Notes: generated by a model not told the origin, from the letters alone. A stretch of DNA of 64,000 bases from Halodesulfovibrio aestuarii DSM 17919 = ATCC 29578 (GCF_000384815.1 NZ_ARQF01000016.1:1-64000); one strand, 5' to 3'. Shown: positions 27,471 to 36,660, numbered from the stretch's first letter. A program made the numbers and translations.

Positions 27471-27498
27471 CATAGGTAATGGATATACTATTTGACAG

Positions 27499-27574
27499 GG
27501 AACATACCCTCGCAGTCGAGAGGGCGTCCCTTTCGCGGGGTGCAGGGGCAGAGCCCCGCCCGCCGGAGGCATAA
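27499..27574 (-). repeat. GC-rich post-stop intergenic element (ABC copy)
   Basis: On the minus strand, about 22 nt after the ABC ATPase stop, the sequence runs GCCTCCGGCGGGCGGGGC, a GGGGC-TCT-GCCCC hairpin, TGCACCCCGCGAAAGGG, then CCCTCTCGACTGCGAGGG. Elements of this wording are familiar after genes in Desulfovibrio genomes. It is composed of three hairpins; a role in transcript 3' ends is inferred. A weaker relative follows gadB. Confidence 0.6.
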
Positions 27575-27594
27575 AAAGTCAAAAAACAAAAAAC

Positions 27595-29130
27595 TTATTT
27601 GGGCGTAACACCCGCCATCATGAGCCCGATAGCTTCAACTTTTTTAGAATCCGATTTCGGGAACTGATCAATAATACGACCACGGTACATGACGGCTATA
27701 CGGTCTGCGAGTTGCAGTGCTTCGTTCAACTCTGATGTTATAAGCAAAATACCTGCGCGCTTACGGACTTCAAGCAGTCGCTGCCAGACTTCTTCTGTTG
27801 CTGAAATATCGAGACCCTGTGTCGGGTTTTCTGCAACAATGATATCAGGCTGACGATAGAACTCACGCCCGATAACGAGTTTTTGCAGGTTACCGCCGGA
27901 AAGAGACCGTGCGTCCGCATCAATATGCCCGGGCTGTACGTTGAACTGCTCAACAATCTCTACGGTTGTGTCGATTGCCTTGCTACGGTTTAAGAACGGC
28001 CCTGTTGAAAACGAATGACGCGTTGTGAGCAGGAAGTTGTCCACCAGATCAACGAATTTACATGTCGCAAGTCCTTGGCGGTCTTCAGGAATATAGGCGA
28101 GAGAACGCCCTTTTCTTGGAGGTCGCGGATAGAAATCATGCCATTCCAGCCCAAGGATTGAAACATCACCTGTTATCGGCTTACGGAGACCGCAGACAAC
28201 TTCTACAAGCTCTTTTTGACCGTTCCCTGCTACACCTGCGATGGCAACAATTTCACCTTTCCTGACAGAAAGCATGATATCTTCAAGCCCGTCACCTTCC
28301 AATCCTTGTACGTCCAGAACGGTTGCACCAAGTTCTACAGGCTGCGCATCAAGGGAGAGTTCAACATCACGGCCGACCATGCGGTTTGCAAGCACAGCTT
28401 CGTTCGGCACATCCGCTTCTTTGAACTCATCAACAACTTCACCTTTACGGAGAATGGCTATTTCGTCTGCCACTGCCATAACTTCTTTGAGTTTATGAGA
28501 GATAAAGACGAGAGATTTACCTTGGTCCGCCATGCGCCACATGGCATCAAAAAGCTGCTCAGTCTCGGTCGGAGTCAGAACGGCTGTCGGTTCATCAAGA
28601 ATAAGCACGCGACTGTCACGGTACAAAAGCTTAAGAATTTCAACACGCTGCTTTTCACCCATGGAAAGGGTCGAAACAATTGCTGAAGGGTCGATAGGCA
28701 GACCGTACTGTTCCGCCAGTTCTGCAACTTCTTTTTCCTGCTCTTTCGGGCTGATGAGGAATGCTTTTTCCTGACCAAGCAACACGTTCTGCGCAACAGT
28801 CATGGATTCCACAAGCATAAAATGCTGATAAACCATACCGATACCCGCTTTAATTGCGTCTTTCGGAGAGGTAAAGGTTGTCAGCTTACCGTCTACCAGA
28901 ATATCACCGGAAGTCTGCTGGAATCTACCGGAAAGAATAGACATGAGGGTGGATTTACCCGCACCGTTCTCGCCCAGCAAAGCTTTAATCATACCGGGAC
29001 GAATATCGAGAGTAATTTCGTGGTTTGCACGCACCTTACCAAAATGCTTGCTGATTCCATGTAACCGGACAAATGATGCCCGTCCTGCAAATGCACCGCG
29101 GTTGGTTCGCTTATTAACGTATTCTGCCAC
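27595..29130 (-). CDS. Nucleoside/purine ABC importer ATPase (BmpB/YufO-like)
   Basis: 511 residues with two fused ABC modules, as in sugar and nucleoside importers. Module 1: Walker A GENGAGKSTLMS, signature LSMGEKQR, Walker B ILDEPTAVLT. Module 2: a degenerate Walker A (GVAGNGQKELVE), signature LSGGNLQK, and ENPTQGLD in the Walker B/D-loop position. GTG start 29130 with GGGAGA upstream, 2 nt after the stop of the first permease gene. It powers the BmpA-permease system encoded upstream. A next-door xanthine phosphoribosyltransferase gene argues for a purine base or nucleoside cargo. Confidence 0.92.
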   Translation of the reverse strand: MAEYVNKRTNRGAFAGRASFVRLHGISKHFGKVRANHEITLDIRPGMIKALLGENGAGKSTLMSILSGRFQQTSGDILVDGKLTTFTSPKDAIKAGIGMVYQHFMLVESMTVAQNVLLGQEKAFLISPKEQEKEVAELAEQYGLPIDPSAIVSTLSMGEKQRVEILKLLYRDSRVLILDEPTAVLTPTETEQLFDAMWRMADQGKSLVFISHKLKEVMAVADEIAILRKGEVVDEFKEADVPNEAVLANRMVGRDVELSLDAQPVELGATVLDVQGLEGDGLEDIMLSVRKGEIVAIAGVAGNGQKELVEVVCGLRKPITGDVSILGLEWHDFYPRPPRKGRSLAYIPEDRQGLATCKFVDLVDNFLLTTRHSFSTGPFLNRSKAIDTTVEIVEQFNVQPGHIDADARSLSGGNLQKLVIGREFYRQPDIIVAENPTQGLDISATEEVWQRLLEVRKRAGILLITSELNEALQLADRIAVMYRGRIIDQFPKSDSKKVEAIGLMMAGVTPK

Positions 29131-29132
29131 GG

Positions 29133-30053
29133 CTATTCTCCCGGCTCAATATTCACGCCGAGAGCAGCAGGAGCCTGACGCCCCTTGCCTCGCGCTGAAG
29201 AAAAAAGAAGAACGATGATAGTCAGTGCGTATGGAAGCATGAGCAGCAGTGATGAAGGCAATGTTGCTCCTACAGCCTGTAAACGCATCTGGAATGCCAT
29301 AATTCCGCCAAACAGATACGCACCGAACATTGCACGACCCGGACGCCAGAATGCAAAAATAACTAACGCGACAGCAATCCAACCACGTCCTGCTGTCATG
29401 TTGTTTGTCCACAGATGGGTGTAGGCAAGAGACAGGTATGCTCCGCCAAGACCGCAAAGGACACCGCCAAAGAAAATCCCCGCCCAGCGCAGTTTCACAG
29501 GATTAAGACCTGCGGCAAAACATGCAGCCGGATTTTCACCGGCCGCGCCGAGAGCAAGCCCCCAGCGGGTTCTGCTCATGAAGAACCAGAACAGGAACGG
29601 CAGGAAGTAGGACACATAGACCAATGCATCCTGCTTAAAGAAAATATCGCCCATAACCGGAATGGAAGACAGAAATGGAATATCAAATGGAGCAAACCCC
29701 GGTGCAGACATACCTACGTAGGTTGTGCCAAGGAAATCTGCAAGGCCGACACCAAGAATAGTAAGAGCAAGGCCAGATACAACCTGATTACCTTGGAAAA
29801 CAAGGCAGACAATTGCATGTGCAAGACCGAAAAGACCGGCAAGCACACCTGCGCAGACAAACGCAAGCCACGGGCTGCCTGTGAAGTATGAAACAATGAA
29901 CGCGAAAAACGCGCCGAAAATCATCATACCTTCCACACCAAGGTTCAGCACACCGGAACGCTCTGTCAGCATCTCTCCAAGAGTTGCGTACAGAATTGGT
30001 GTACCGGACTGAATAGTCGCAGCCAGAATAGGAATAATAAGTTCTAAGCCCAC
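29133..30053 (-). CDS. Nucleoside ABC importer permease (YufQ-like)
   Basis: 306 residues, about eight to nine membrane helices. The start region LIIPILAATIQSGTPILYAT and GVEGMMIFGAFFAF is the standard YufQ/BPD_transp_2 signature. The EAA-like coupling loop lies near GAAGENPAACFAAGLNPV. GTG 30053 is preceded by GAGGAT and lies 2 nt after the preceding permease gene's stop region. It pairs with the other permease to form the channel. Confidence 0.92.
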   Translation of the reverse strand: MGLELIIPILAATIQSGTPILYATLGEMLTERSGVLNLGVEGMMIFGAFFAFIVSYFTGSPWLAFVCAGVLAGLFGLAHAIVCLVFQGNQVVSGLALTILGVGLADFLGTTYVGMSAPGFAPFDIPFLSSIPVMGDIFFKQDALVYVSYFLPFLFWFFMSRTRWGLALGAAGENPAACFAAGLNPVKLRWAGIFFGGVLCGLGGAYLSLAYTHLWTNNMTAGRGWIAVALVIFAFWRPGRAMFGAYLFGGIMAFQMRLQAVGATLPSSLLLMLPYALTIIVLLFSSARGKGRQAPAALGVNIEPGE

Positions 30054-30055
30054 GA

Positions 30056-31117
30056 TTATCCTCGCTTGCTTCTCTGGAAAGAATACCAGTTAAAGAACTG
30101 TCCAGCCAATACGCTCAACAGAATAAGTCCCTGCATAATACCGGTAAATGACGCCGGCACCTGCAATTCAAGCTGCAAGTTCTCTACACCTACGCGCAGA
30201 CCTGCCAACAAAATAGAGTATCCGGCAATGGAGGTAATACGCAGACGGGCAAGCCACGCCACAACAATTGCGGTAAAACCGTACCCCACGACGATTGTCG
30301 GTTGCAGACGGTTAAGCGTTGCAGACGTTTCAATAAGCCCTGCCCAGCCTGCCAACGCACCGCATAGTCCCATGACCAGCACAACAAGTGCGCTGTACGG
30401 CATACGAGCGTAACGGGCGGCACGAGGATTCTCGCCACTGACCATGATTTCGAACCCGAGGCGAGTATGCTTTAAAAATACGGTAAGAGCTAACGCAGCA
30501 CCCGCACAGACAAGTATGCCCCAATGAATCCGTCCGAATAATTCGCCGATAACGGCTGTATCAGGGAACATGATAGTCATCGGAAAACCGAAGCTCGCAG
30601 GATCTTTCCATGCACCGTAGACAAGGTACTGAAGAAACAGGATGCCGATGTAGTTAAACATCAGTGTCGAAATAATTTCGTTAAGTCCCATCTTCTCGCG
30701 CAGCAAAGCCGGAATAATTGCCCAAAGCCCGCCAAGCACCGCGGCTGCGATAAACATAAGCGGCATCAGCACCCATACAGGTGCATTCGGCATGCTCAGC
30801 ACAACCCAGGTTGCACCGATGGCCCCGAGGGCGTACTGCCCTTCCGCGCCAATATTCCAGATCTGCATACGGAAGCAGACTGCAACCCCGAGGGAACAGA
30901 GAAAAATAGGGATAGCTTTAAGGACAGTGTCCTCAAGAGCCCATCCGTGAGCAAAGGCTCCGTCCCATAACAGGTACATTGCTTCCAACGGTGGTTTTCC
31001 CTGAACAGCCAGCAACAAAGCGCTTACCCCGAGAGAAAAAACCATCGCAACCAGAAAGATAAAAAAGGAGCCCCACTTAAGGGGCTCCTGACGTTTTTCA
31101 ATAGTAAAACCTAGCAT
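30056..31117 (-). CDS. Nucleoside ABC importer permease (YufP-like)
   Basis: 353 residues with about ten membrane segments. Signature parts are FRMQIWNIGAEGQYALGAIG (about 84-103), LNEIISTLMFNYI (about 145-157) and the coupling loop MVSGENPRAARYARMPYS (about 230-247). It starts at ATG 31117 with GGAG 11 nt upstream, 30 nt after bmpA, and runs directly into the second permease gene. Heterodimeric partner of the YufQ-like subunit. Confidence 0.92.
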   Translation of the reverse strand: MLGFTIEKRQEPLKWGSFFIFLVAMVFSLGVSALLLAVQGKPPLEAMYLLWDGAFAHGWALEDTVLKAIPIFLCSLGVAVCFRMQIWNIGAEGQYALGAIGATWVVLSMPNAPVWVLMPLMFIAAAVLGGLWAIIPALLREKMGLNEIISTLMFNYIGILFLQYLVYGAWKDPASFGFPMTIMFPDTAVIGELFGRIHWGILVCAGAALALTVFLKHTRLGFEIMVSGENPRAARYARMPYSALVVLVMGLCGALAGWAGLIETSATLNRLQPTIVVGYGFTAIVVAWLARLRITSIAGYSILLAGLRVGVENLQLELQVPASFTGIMQGLILLSVLAGQFFNWYSFQRSKRG

Positions 31118-31147
31118 ATGCTAAGATACTCCAGATTAGCCCAACGG

Positions 31148-32218
31148 CTACTGGTTAGAGCCCTCAACGCCTTCAACAAACCAATCCATACCAGCGAGCA
31201 TTGCGTCAGAAGCGGTTTCGCCTTCTGCAATACGGATAGTACCGGACTGATCTTTGACAGGGCCAGCAAACACCTTGAATGTTCCATTTTTAATTTCTGC
31301 TTTACGGGCAGTAACCATAGCACGAACATTCTCAGGAACCATGTCACCGAATGGTGCAAGATCAACTACGCCTTCGGAAAGTCCCCACCAGTAGTTGTCA
31401 GCTTTCCATTCGCCCTTTTGAACTTTTTCAATAACTACCGGGTAGAATGCGCTCCAGTTCCATACTACAGAAGTAAGGTGTGCTTTAGGAGCAAACTGGG
31501 ACATATCAGAGTTGTAGCCAATGGAGTAAATACCGGCTTCCTGAGCAGCTTCCTGAGGGCCTGGGGAATCCTGATGCTGTGCGATAACGTCGGAACCGAT
31601 GTCGATAAGAGACTTGGCAGCTTCTTTCTCGGTTGCAGGGTCGTACCAAGTTTTAGTCCAGACAACGTGCACTTTTGCTTTAGGGTTCACAGCGCGAACA
31701 CCGAGAGTAAATGCGTTGATACCACGTTTAACTTCCGGAATAGGGAATGCACCAACGTAACCGATGATGTTGGATTTAGTCATGGAACCAGCTACGAGAC
31801 CTGCAAGGTAACGAGCCTGATAGATACGACCAAAGTATGCAGACATGTTCGGTGCAGTTTTGTAACCGGAACAATGCATGAAGGTAGTATCAGGAAATTT
31901 CTTTGCTACTTTGAGCATTGGGTCCATGTAACCGAAGCTGGTGCCGAAGATTACATCGTACCCTTTACGAGCCATGTTGTTGATAACACGGGTTGCATCA
32001 GCACCTTCCGGTACGGATTCAACATAAAACGTTTTTACGCCGTCCATTTTTTCAACAGCCTGACGACCAAGGTCGTGAGCGTAAGAATACCCAGCGTCAC
32101 CAACTGGAGAAACGTACACGAAGCCAACTTTCAAATCTTTCGCCTGTGCTACAGTTGCGCCAAAGCCAGCGACAACAACCATAGCAGCGAGCATTGCAAT
32201 ACCCACTAATTTACGCAT
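31148..32218 (-). CDS. bmpA: BMP-family substrate-binding protein
   Basis: 356 residues. The signal peptide ends ..GATVAQA/KDLKV without a lipobox Cys, so the protein is soluble in the periplasm. Family motifs are VGFVYVSPVGDAGYSY (about 31-46), YDVIFGTSFGYMDPM and ISTL-like DIGSDVIAQHQDSPGPQEAA. The mature form resembles PnrA, which binds purine nucleosides through an Asp and two Phe/Tyr. It is the first gene of a bmpA-permease-permease-ATPase operon and is preceded by xanthine phosphoribosyltransferase, so purine uptake is the likeliest job. GGAGG precedes ATG 32218. Confidence 0.92.
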   Translation of the reverse strand: MRKLVGIAMLAAMVVVAGFGATVAQAKDLKVGFVYVSPVGDAGYSYAHDLGRQAVEKMDGVKTFYVESVPEGADATRVINNMARKGYDVIFGTSFGYMDPMLKVAKKFPDTTFMHCSGYKTAPNMSAYFGRIYQARYLAGLVAGSMTKSNIIGYVGAFPIPEVKRGINAFTLGVRAVNPKAKVHVVWTKTWYDPATEKEAAKSLIDIGSDVIAQHQDSPGPQEAAQEAGIYSIGYNSDMSQFAPKAHLTSVVWNWSAFYPVVIEKVQKGEWKADNYWWGLSEGVVDLAPFGDMVPENVRAMVTARKAEIKNGTFKVFAGPVKDQSGTIRIAEGETASDAMLAGMDWFVEGVEGSNQ

Positions 32219-32292
32219 TGTTTCCTCCCATGAAACATCAATCCCGAATATTAAGAGGAGTTGCAGAGCTATTCTGCAACATCCAAATAGAA

Positions 32293-32784
32293 CTACTTCG
32301 TATCATTAACCCGCTTAACGAGCGGCTCAACAAACTGACCCTCAGAATCCCAAGGGAATAAAATCCAAGTATCCTGAGAATATTCTCTGATAAATGTATC
32401 TACAAGCGGGCGGCCTTCCGGCTTCGCATACAAGGTTGCAAAATATGCTTTTGGCAACATATCACGCACAACTCGTGCGGTTCCGCCGGTATCCACCAGA
32501 TCATCGATGATCAACCAGCCTTCGCCGTCCCCTTCCGGTTTTTTCAAAACATTCATCTCACCCTGATTCTTCCAGTTATAACTGCTGACACAGATGGTCT
32601 CAATCTGGTGAATTTCCATTTCTCGGGCAAGAATAGCAGCAGGAACCAAGCCTCCACGCGTAACGGCGTAAATGCCCTTCCATGTACCTTTTTTAAGTAA
32701 GTCCCAAGCCAGCTGTCTGGCATCTCTTTGCAACAACTCCCAAGATACAGGAGTAACTTTTGAATAGCGGTTGGAATCTGACAC
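32293..32784 (-). CDS. gpt: Xanthine phosphoribosyltransferase
   Basis: 163 residues. It joins PRPP to xanthine or guanine to make XMP or GMP. The PRPP loop is WLIIDDLVDTGGTA (about 90-103), the early region AVTRGGLVPAAILARE contains the PPi loop, and the C-terminal WILFPWDSEGQFVEP contacts the base, as in E. coli Gpt. GTG 32784 has GGAT 8 nt upstream. It is co-oriented with the BmpA importer 75 nt downstream, linking purine uptake to salvage; guaBA at 57 kb supplies the de novo guanine branch. Confidence 0.93.
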   Translation of the reverse strand: MSDSNRYSKVTPVSWELLQRDARQLAWDLLKKGTWKGIYAVTRGGLVPAAILAREMEIHQIETICVSSYNWKNQGEMNVLKKPEGDGEGWLIIDDLVDTGGTARVVRDMLPKAYFATLYAKPEGRPLVDTFIREYSQDTWILFPWDSEGQFVEPLVKRVNDTK

Positions 32785-32838
32785 TGTAGTAATCCAATAT
32801 GTATTTAAAGTGGAAGTATTACGGTAACAGTTAGAATT

Positions 32839-32878
32839 TTAGCCTAAAAGAGGCTTGCGTACGCCTCTTTTAGGCTAA
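32839..32878. repeat. Perfect 16-bp inverted repeat
   Basis: TTAGCCTAAAAGAGGC and its exact complement flank the 8-nt loop TTGCGTAC. It lies between the methyltransferase gene and gpt. The inner part (AAAAGAGGC/GCCTCTTTT) can act as a terminator in both directions, but the stem continues past the T-run and no free T-tail follows. Confidence 0.7.
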
Positions 32879-32899
32879 TCAAAAATATAAGACGAAAAG

Positions 32900-34075
32900 C
32901 TAATCCTGCTTACTTGCCTTTTTGGAACCAGAGTACAGCTGGTATCCAAGCAACTTACATTCAATTTTTGCGCTAAAGAATGTAAGACGCTTAAAGGTGC
33001 GTAAGCCAACCTGCTTCGCTAAATCCAAGTTACCGGTAAAAATAAACCCTATGTAGCCCTGACACTTCTTCTTAAAGAAGTCGCCAATAGCCTGATACAC
33101 GTCACCAAGGTAACGCACATCACCAAGCCGTTCACCATATTCAGGGTTCATTATTACAATGCCGCCGCCTTCAGGAACGTCTGTTTCACGGAAATCGCAC
33201 ACATCAAATTCGATGTAGCGGTCAACACCCGCAGCAACAGCATTCTTTTTTGCAGCTTCAATAGCTTCTGCACTTTTGTCAGTAGCGATAATTCTAAAAT
33301 CAAGTCCGCCAAGTTCTTCTGCTTCTGCTTCATCAAGAAGCTTGTCCCAGCGAGCCTGATCAAAGTCCGGCAAATGCATAAAACCGTAGTTGTCGCGCAT
33401 CAGCCCCGGAGCACTGTTAAGACCGATAAGTGCTGCTTCAATGGCAAGTGTACCACTACCGCACATCGGGTTTACAACATTGCTTTTACGATCCCAGCCA
33501 CTGGCAAGCAAAGACGCTGCACCAAGCGGTTCGGACATTGGAGCCTTCCAGGGAAGTTTGCGGTAACCACGACGGTTAAGAGGTTCGCCGGATGTATCTA
33601 AATACAGCTTACAACGGTTCTGAACCCAATGCAGGAACAGGACTGTACCTGTCTGCTCAGGGCCGGAATCCGGTCTGCGACCATGCTTATCACGCATAAA
33701 GTCACAAATGCCGTCTTTAACACGAACATTGGCGTAACGGGCATCACGAATGGAATCGTTCTGCACAAAGGAAGATATAGACAGGTAGCCGTCAGGAGCG
33801 ATTATTTCGTCCCAGTCGATGTATTCGCGAATGTATTTGTACACATCGTCGGCATTGTATGCCCTGAAAGATGCAAGTTGGAACTGAACACGATGCGCAG
33901 TGCGCAGATGCAGGTTCAAACGCATACAGCCAGCCATAGTAGTAAATGTTTCTACAGCAGCGGTATGCTCATGCCTAACAGGGAAATTAAGTTGCTTAAT
34001 TTCTTCAGTCAAAATTGGTGCTGCGCCGCGCGGGCATGTAATCAGCACTTCTGACTTACGGTTGAAAATACTCAT
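32900..34075 (-). CDS. THUMP-domain RNA methyltransferase (RlmL/YpsC-like)
   Basis: 391 residues. The N-terminal THUMP region (about 1-165) contains ITCPRGAAPILTEEIKQL and ends YLDTSGEPLNRRGYRK. The Rossmann methyltransferase follows: motif I region NPMCGSGTLAIEAALI (about 215-230), then ATDKSAEAI. The catalytic tetrapeptide for N2-guanine methylation, usually NPPY, reads NPEY in IVIMNPEYGERLGD (about 308-321). The family modifies 23S rRNA guanine N2. The Pro-to-Glu change in the catalytic motif is a point to check. AGGAG precedes ATG 34075. Confidence 0.88.
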   Translation of the reverse strand: MSIFNRKSEVLITCPRGAAPILTEEIKQLNFPVRHEHTAAVETFTTMAGCMRLNLHLRTAHRVQFQLASFRAYNADDVYKYIREYIDWDEIIAPDGYLSISSFVQNDSIRDARYANVRVKDGICDFMRDKHGRRPDSGPEQTGTVLFLHWVQNRCKLYLDTSGEPLNRRGYRKLPWKAPMSEPLGAASLLASGWDRKSNVVNPMCGSGTLAIEAALIGLNSAPGLMRDNYGFMHLPDFDQARWDKLLDEAEAEELGGLDFRIIATDKSAEAIEAAKKNAVAAGVDRYIEFDVCDFRETDVPEGGGIVIMNPEYGERLGDVRYLGDVYQAIGDFFKKKCQGYIGFIFTGNLDLAKQVGLRTFKRLTFFSAKIECKLLGYQLYSGSKKASKQD

Positions 34076-34766
34076 GATTCTCCTGCACTCTTCGTGCAGC
34101 TACAAATAAAAAATCCGGCAAAATTACACGTTCCGTCCGCATAACATTACCAGATATGAAACAAGACTTACGCCTTGCACCCTTTCAATTTCTCCGCAAC
34201 AAAACACAGCTGACTTGCGCCAACTTGATTTTTTTTCTACGGAGTGGCTCTTACTCATTGATTTTCCGATTTTTTATAAAAAACCAGTATCAGCTATTAA
34301 GATTCACACGGTATATATGACTCCTTAATAAGATGCAAATGCGCGTTTTTTGAGACACATTTTACGTCTCAACATGTATCAAGTTCTCTCAAACTGTATC
34401 AAGAGCAGTCACTACTGGTAGTGAGCTATCTTCTTTACATGTAACAAACAAAACGTGCCGGTGCTCCCTTGATGCAGTTGCCAGTTTTACCAGATACGTT
34501 TACTAGAGGGAGATGCTCTCTCTGTAATCGGGCACACGCTTCAGCCGCCACCAGACAGATATGTACAGGGACACATTGCCGCATCGCGCTAATAAGCTCA
34601 TTGCAGCATACACGGTTACTATTTGCTGCGCCTGATTTTTTTTACTGCCGCACGCTTGTGTCCCGTAATTTTATCCTTCTACCCTAGCCTTGCGTACAAA
34701 TTGTATCATTACATATGGCGACGCCCCGACACGATACACATTCAATAACCCTGCAGAATGCACATT
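34076..34766. other. Gene-free stretch, about 690 bp
   Basis: No credible coding region on either strand. It holds the divergent promoters of the RNA methyltransferase and the GT2-like gene, two copies of TGTATCAAG at about 34375-34401, and poly-T/poly-A tracts. The plus-strand opening at 34469 has odd composition and no ribosome site. Confidence 0.5.
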
Positions 34767-36005
34767 ATGACAACAACTACACTTTCCATACTTGTTTCAT
34801 GCACCAGTTCAAACGAAGCTGCTGCCTTGTCTCTTGCCTCATTCACCAACCTGCCGAAGGATCTTGAATGCGAGATTCTCATTGCGGCAGACAGTAAAGC
34901 TGCACCAGATTTATCTGCGCTTATTGATGAAATAGCACCGCTGCTTCCCGCACGTCCCACAGCACTCGAACTTACTGCACCAATCAGCAGAGCACGTGCA
35001 TTCAATCTTGCTGCGGACAACGCAAACGGCACCTACCTGTTCTTCATGGAAGCCGGAACACAGATAACAGCTGAAACCATTCCGCCGCTGCTCCGACATC
35101 TCAAAAGCAATCCATCCGCAGGCATTGCAGCACCGCTGCTCATATGCCCGCAATCCGGCAGAGTACAAAGCTGCGGCACAACATTTACCCCATCTCTGAG
35201 CGTCCAGCCGCTCTTTGCTTCGTTTCCGGCAACACATCCTGCTGTTAACAAGCAACGCTCTTTTCAGGCAGTGCCTGCAAACGGCATCCTCCTACGCACA
35301 ACAACATTCAAAGACGCAAGCCAGTTCGATACAAAGTACAAAACAGGCATGGAGGTGCTCGACCTCTGCTGTGCAGTGCGCAACAACGAACAGACGATTG
35401 ACCTCATCCCGCAATCCACACTTCTTACGCCGGACACAACCGAGTCCATTCTGGAAGATGATCTCAGTATCGACACAATGCGTTTAAATGACCGCTGCAA
35501 AGGTTGTTTTGGGCCGGACAAACACCTTTTTGCCCAAAAAGAGGGCTACCTGTTCTCCGTTTCACCGTGGCTAGAAAGCTACATGACTCTTACACCGGAA
35601 CGTGAGCAAGAATTAAACGAACAGATGATGCAGTCACCAGACCCGTCGACCTGTCTTGCACTCATCCTCGAAGAACCACTCTGGCAAACAGGCTACGTCC
35701 AACTCGCAGCGTATCTGGAATCAACAGGAAAATACGAGGAAGCATGCGGAATCCGTCTGCTGCAAACATTTTTCTTCCCCATGCTGCCGCTGTACCGCAA
35801 ACTTGCTGCCGTAGCAGAAGCCGCCAATAACGAAAACCTGCTGCAAATGGCAAACGACAAGCTCAAACATATCGACAACCAGCTTGAAGATATCAGCGCG
35901 CTTACAAAAAAAGCCGCCGGACTTGCCAACTGGGCACGTAAAGCCAAAGAAACCGAGCTCCAGTCCATATATGAAGGCTGGCTGAAAGATTTAGGACTGC
36001 TATAA
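34767..36005 (+). CDS. Glycosyltransferase family 2-like protein
   Basis: About 412 residues. The N-terminal half follows the GT-A fold: SILVSCTSSNEAAALSLAS, ECEILIAADSKA, SRARAFNLAADNANGTYLFF then MEAGTQI in place of the usual DxD, and AAPLLICPQSGRVQSCG. The missing DxD makes a catalytic role uncertain. The C-terminal part is helical and TPR-like (LAAYLESTGKYEEACGIRLL). It may modify a surface polysaccharide. Start could be 34758 or 34767; neither has a clear ribosome site. Confidence 0.7.
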   Translation: MTTTTLSILVSCTSSNEAAALSLASFTNLPKDLECEILIAADSKAAPDLSALIDEIAPLLPARPTALELTAPISRARAFNLAADNANGTYLFFMEAGTQITAETIPPLLRHLKSNPSAGIAAPLLICPQSGRVQSCGTTFTPSLSVQPLFASFPATHPAVNKQRSFQAVPANGILLRTTTFKDASQFDTKYKTGMEVLDLCCAVRNNEQTIDLIPQSTLLTPDTTESILEDDLSIDTMRLNDRCKGCFGPDKHLFAQKEGYLFSVSPWLESYMTLTPEREQELNEQMMQSPDPSTCLALILEEPLWQTGYVQLAAYLESTGKYEEACGIRLLQTFFFPMLPLYRKLAAVAEAANNENLLQMANDKLKHIDNQLEDISALTKKAAGLANWARKAKETELQSIYEGWLKDLGLL

Positions 36006-36044
36006 AAAAAACGCCGATCTGCTAAAAACAGATCGGCGTTTTTT
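36005..36044. terminator. Bidirectional terminator between GT2-like and trmH genes
   Basis: AAAACGCCGATCTG / CAGATCGGCGTTTT with loop CTAAAAA and A/T runs on both sides. Confidence 0.92.
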
Positions 36045-36069
36045 ATCAAATAGTTCTTTGATAGCAATT

Positions 36070-36660
36070 CTAGCGTTCGAGCCAGTCTTCGAGAACTTCA
36101 TTGTATTCTTCTTCGGTGTAGGTCGGTTGATCATACTTGCCGGAGATCTGGCGCTGACGAGACGCTTCTGAAAGAATTACGGCTGCTGCAACGGAGACGT
36201 TGAAGCTCTGGATCATGCCGAACATCGGGATGTACACTTCGCCGTCTGCAACTTCTACGAGTTCCGGGTCGGTACCGCGATGTTCGTTACCCATGATGAT
36301 TGCTGTAGGCTCGGAAAGGTCGTAGTCACGAAGCGGTTTCGCTTTTGGGGAGCAGCTTGTTGCGAGAACTTTCATTCCCTGTGCGCGCAGAGACTTCATG
36401 AGATCATCAGTGTTGTCGTGGCGCTCAGTATCTACCCATTTTCGTGCAGATGCAGAGGACTTGTTACCGAGTTTCGGGAACGGGGTGTCGGTGTAATAGA
36501 GGTGAACTTTTGGTACACCAAAAGCATCACAACTACGTAAAATAGCAGAAACGTTATGCGGATCATGTACGTTTGCCATAACCAGAGTCAAATCTTTTTG
36601 GCGAAGCTTTAATACTCTTTCAAGCTTAGCTGTTCTTTCAGGCGTTCTTTCTTTTGTCAT
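36070..36660 (-). CDS. trmH: TrmH-family tRNA/rRNA 2'-O-methyltransferase
   Basis: 196 residues of the knotted SPOUT class. Motif 1 NVHDPHNVSAILRSCDAFGV (about 30-49) bears the catalytic Arg. Motif 2 is AIIMGNEHRGTD (about 118-129). Motif 3 is IPMFGMIQSFNVSVAAAVIL (about 144-163). This set and the C-terminal helix match TrmH, which makes Gm18 in tRNA; assignment to the exact nucleotide rests on similarity. It is followed by a shared terminator. Confidence 0.88.
   Translation of the reverse strand: MTKERTPERTAKLERVLKLRQKDLTLVMANVHDPHNVSAILRSCDAFGVPKVHLYYTDTPFPKLGNKSSASARKWVDTERHDNTDDLMKSLRAQGMKVLATSCSPKAKPLRDYDLSEPTAIIMGNEHRGTDPELVEVADGEVYIPMFGMIQSFNVSVAAAVILSEASRQRQISGKYDQPTYTEEEYNEVLEDWLER

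Noticed and set aside
31118-32209. Plus-strand ORF of 363 codons opposite bmpA.
   Set aside because: It mirrors the whole bmpA gene and reads as a Cys/His/Phe-rich shadow; bmpA has signal peptide, motifs and operon context.
34469-34687. 72-codon plus-strand ORF in the gap before the GT2-like gene.
   Set aside because: No ribosome site, Cys/Leu-rich random composition, no family.
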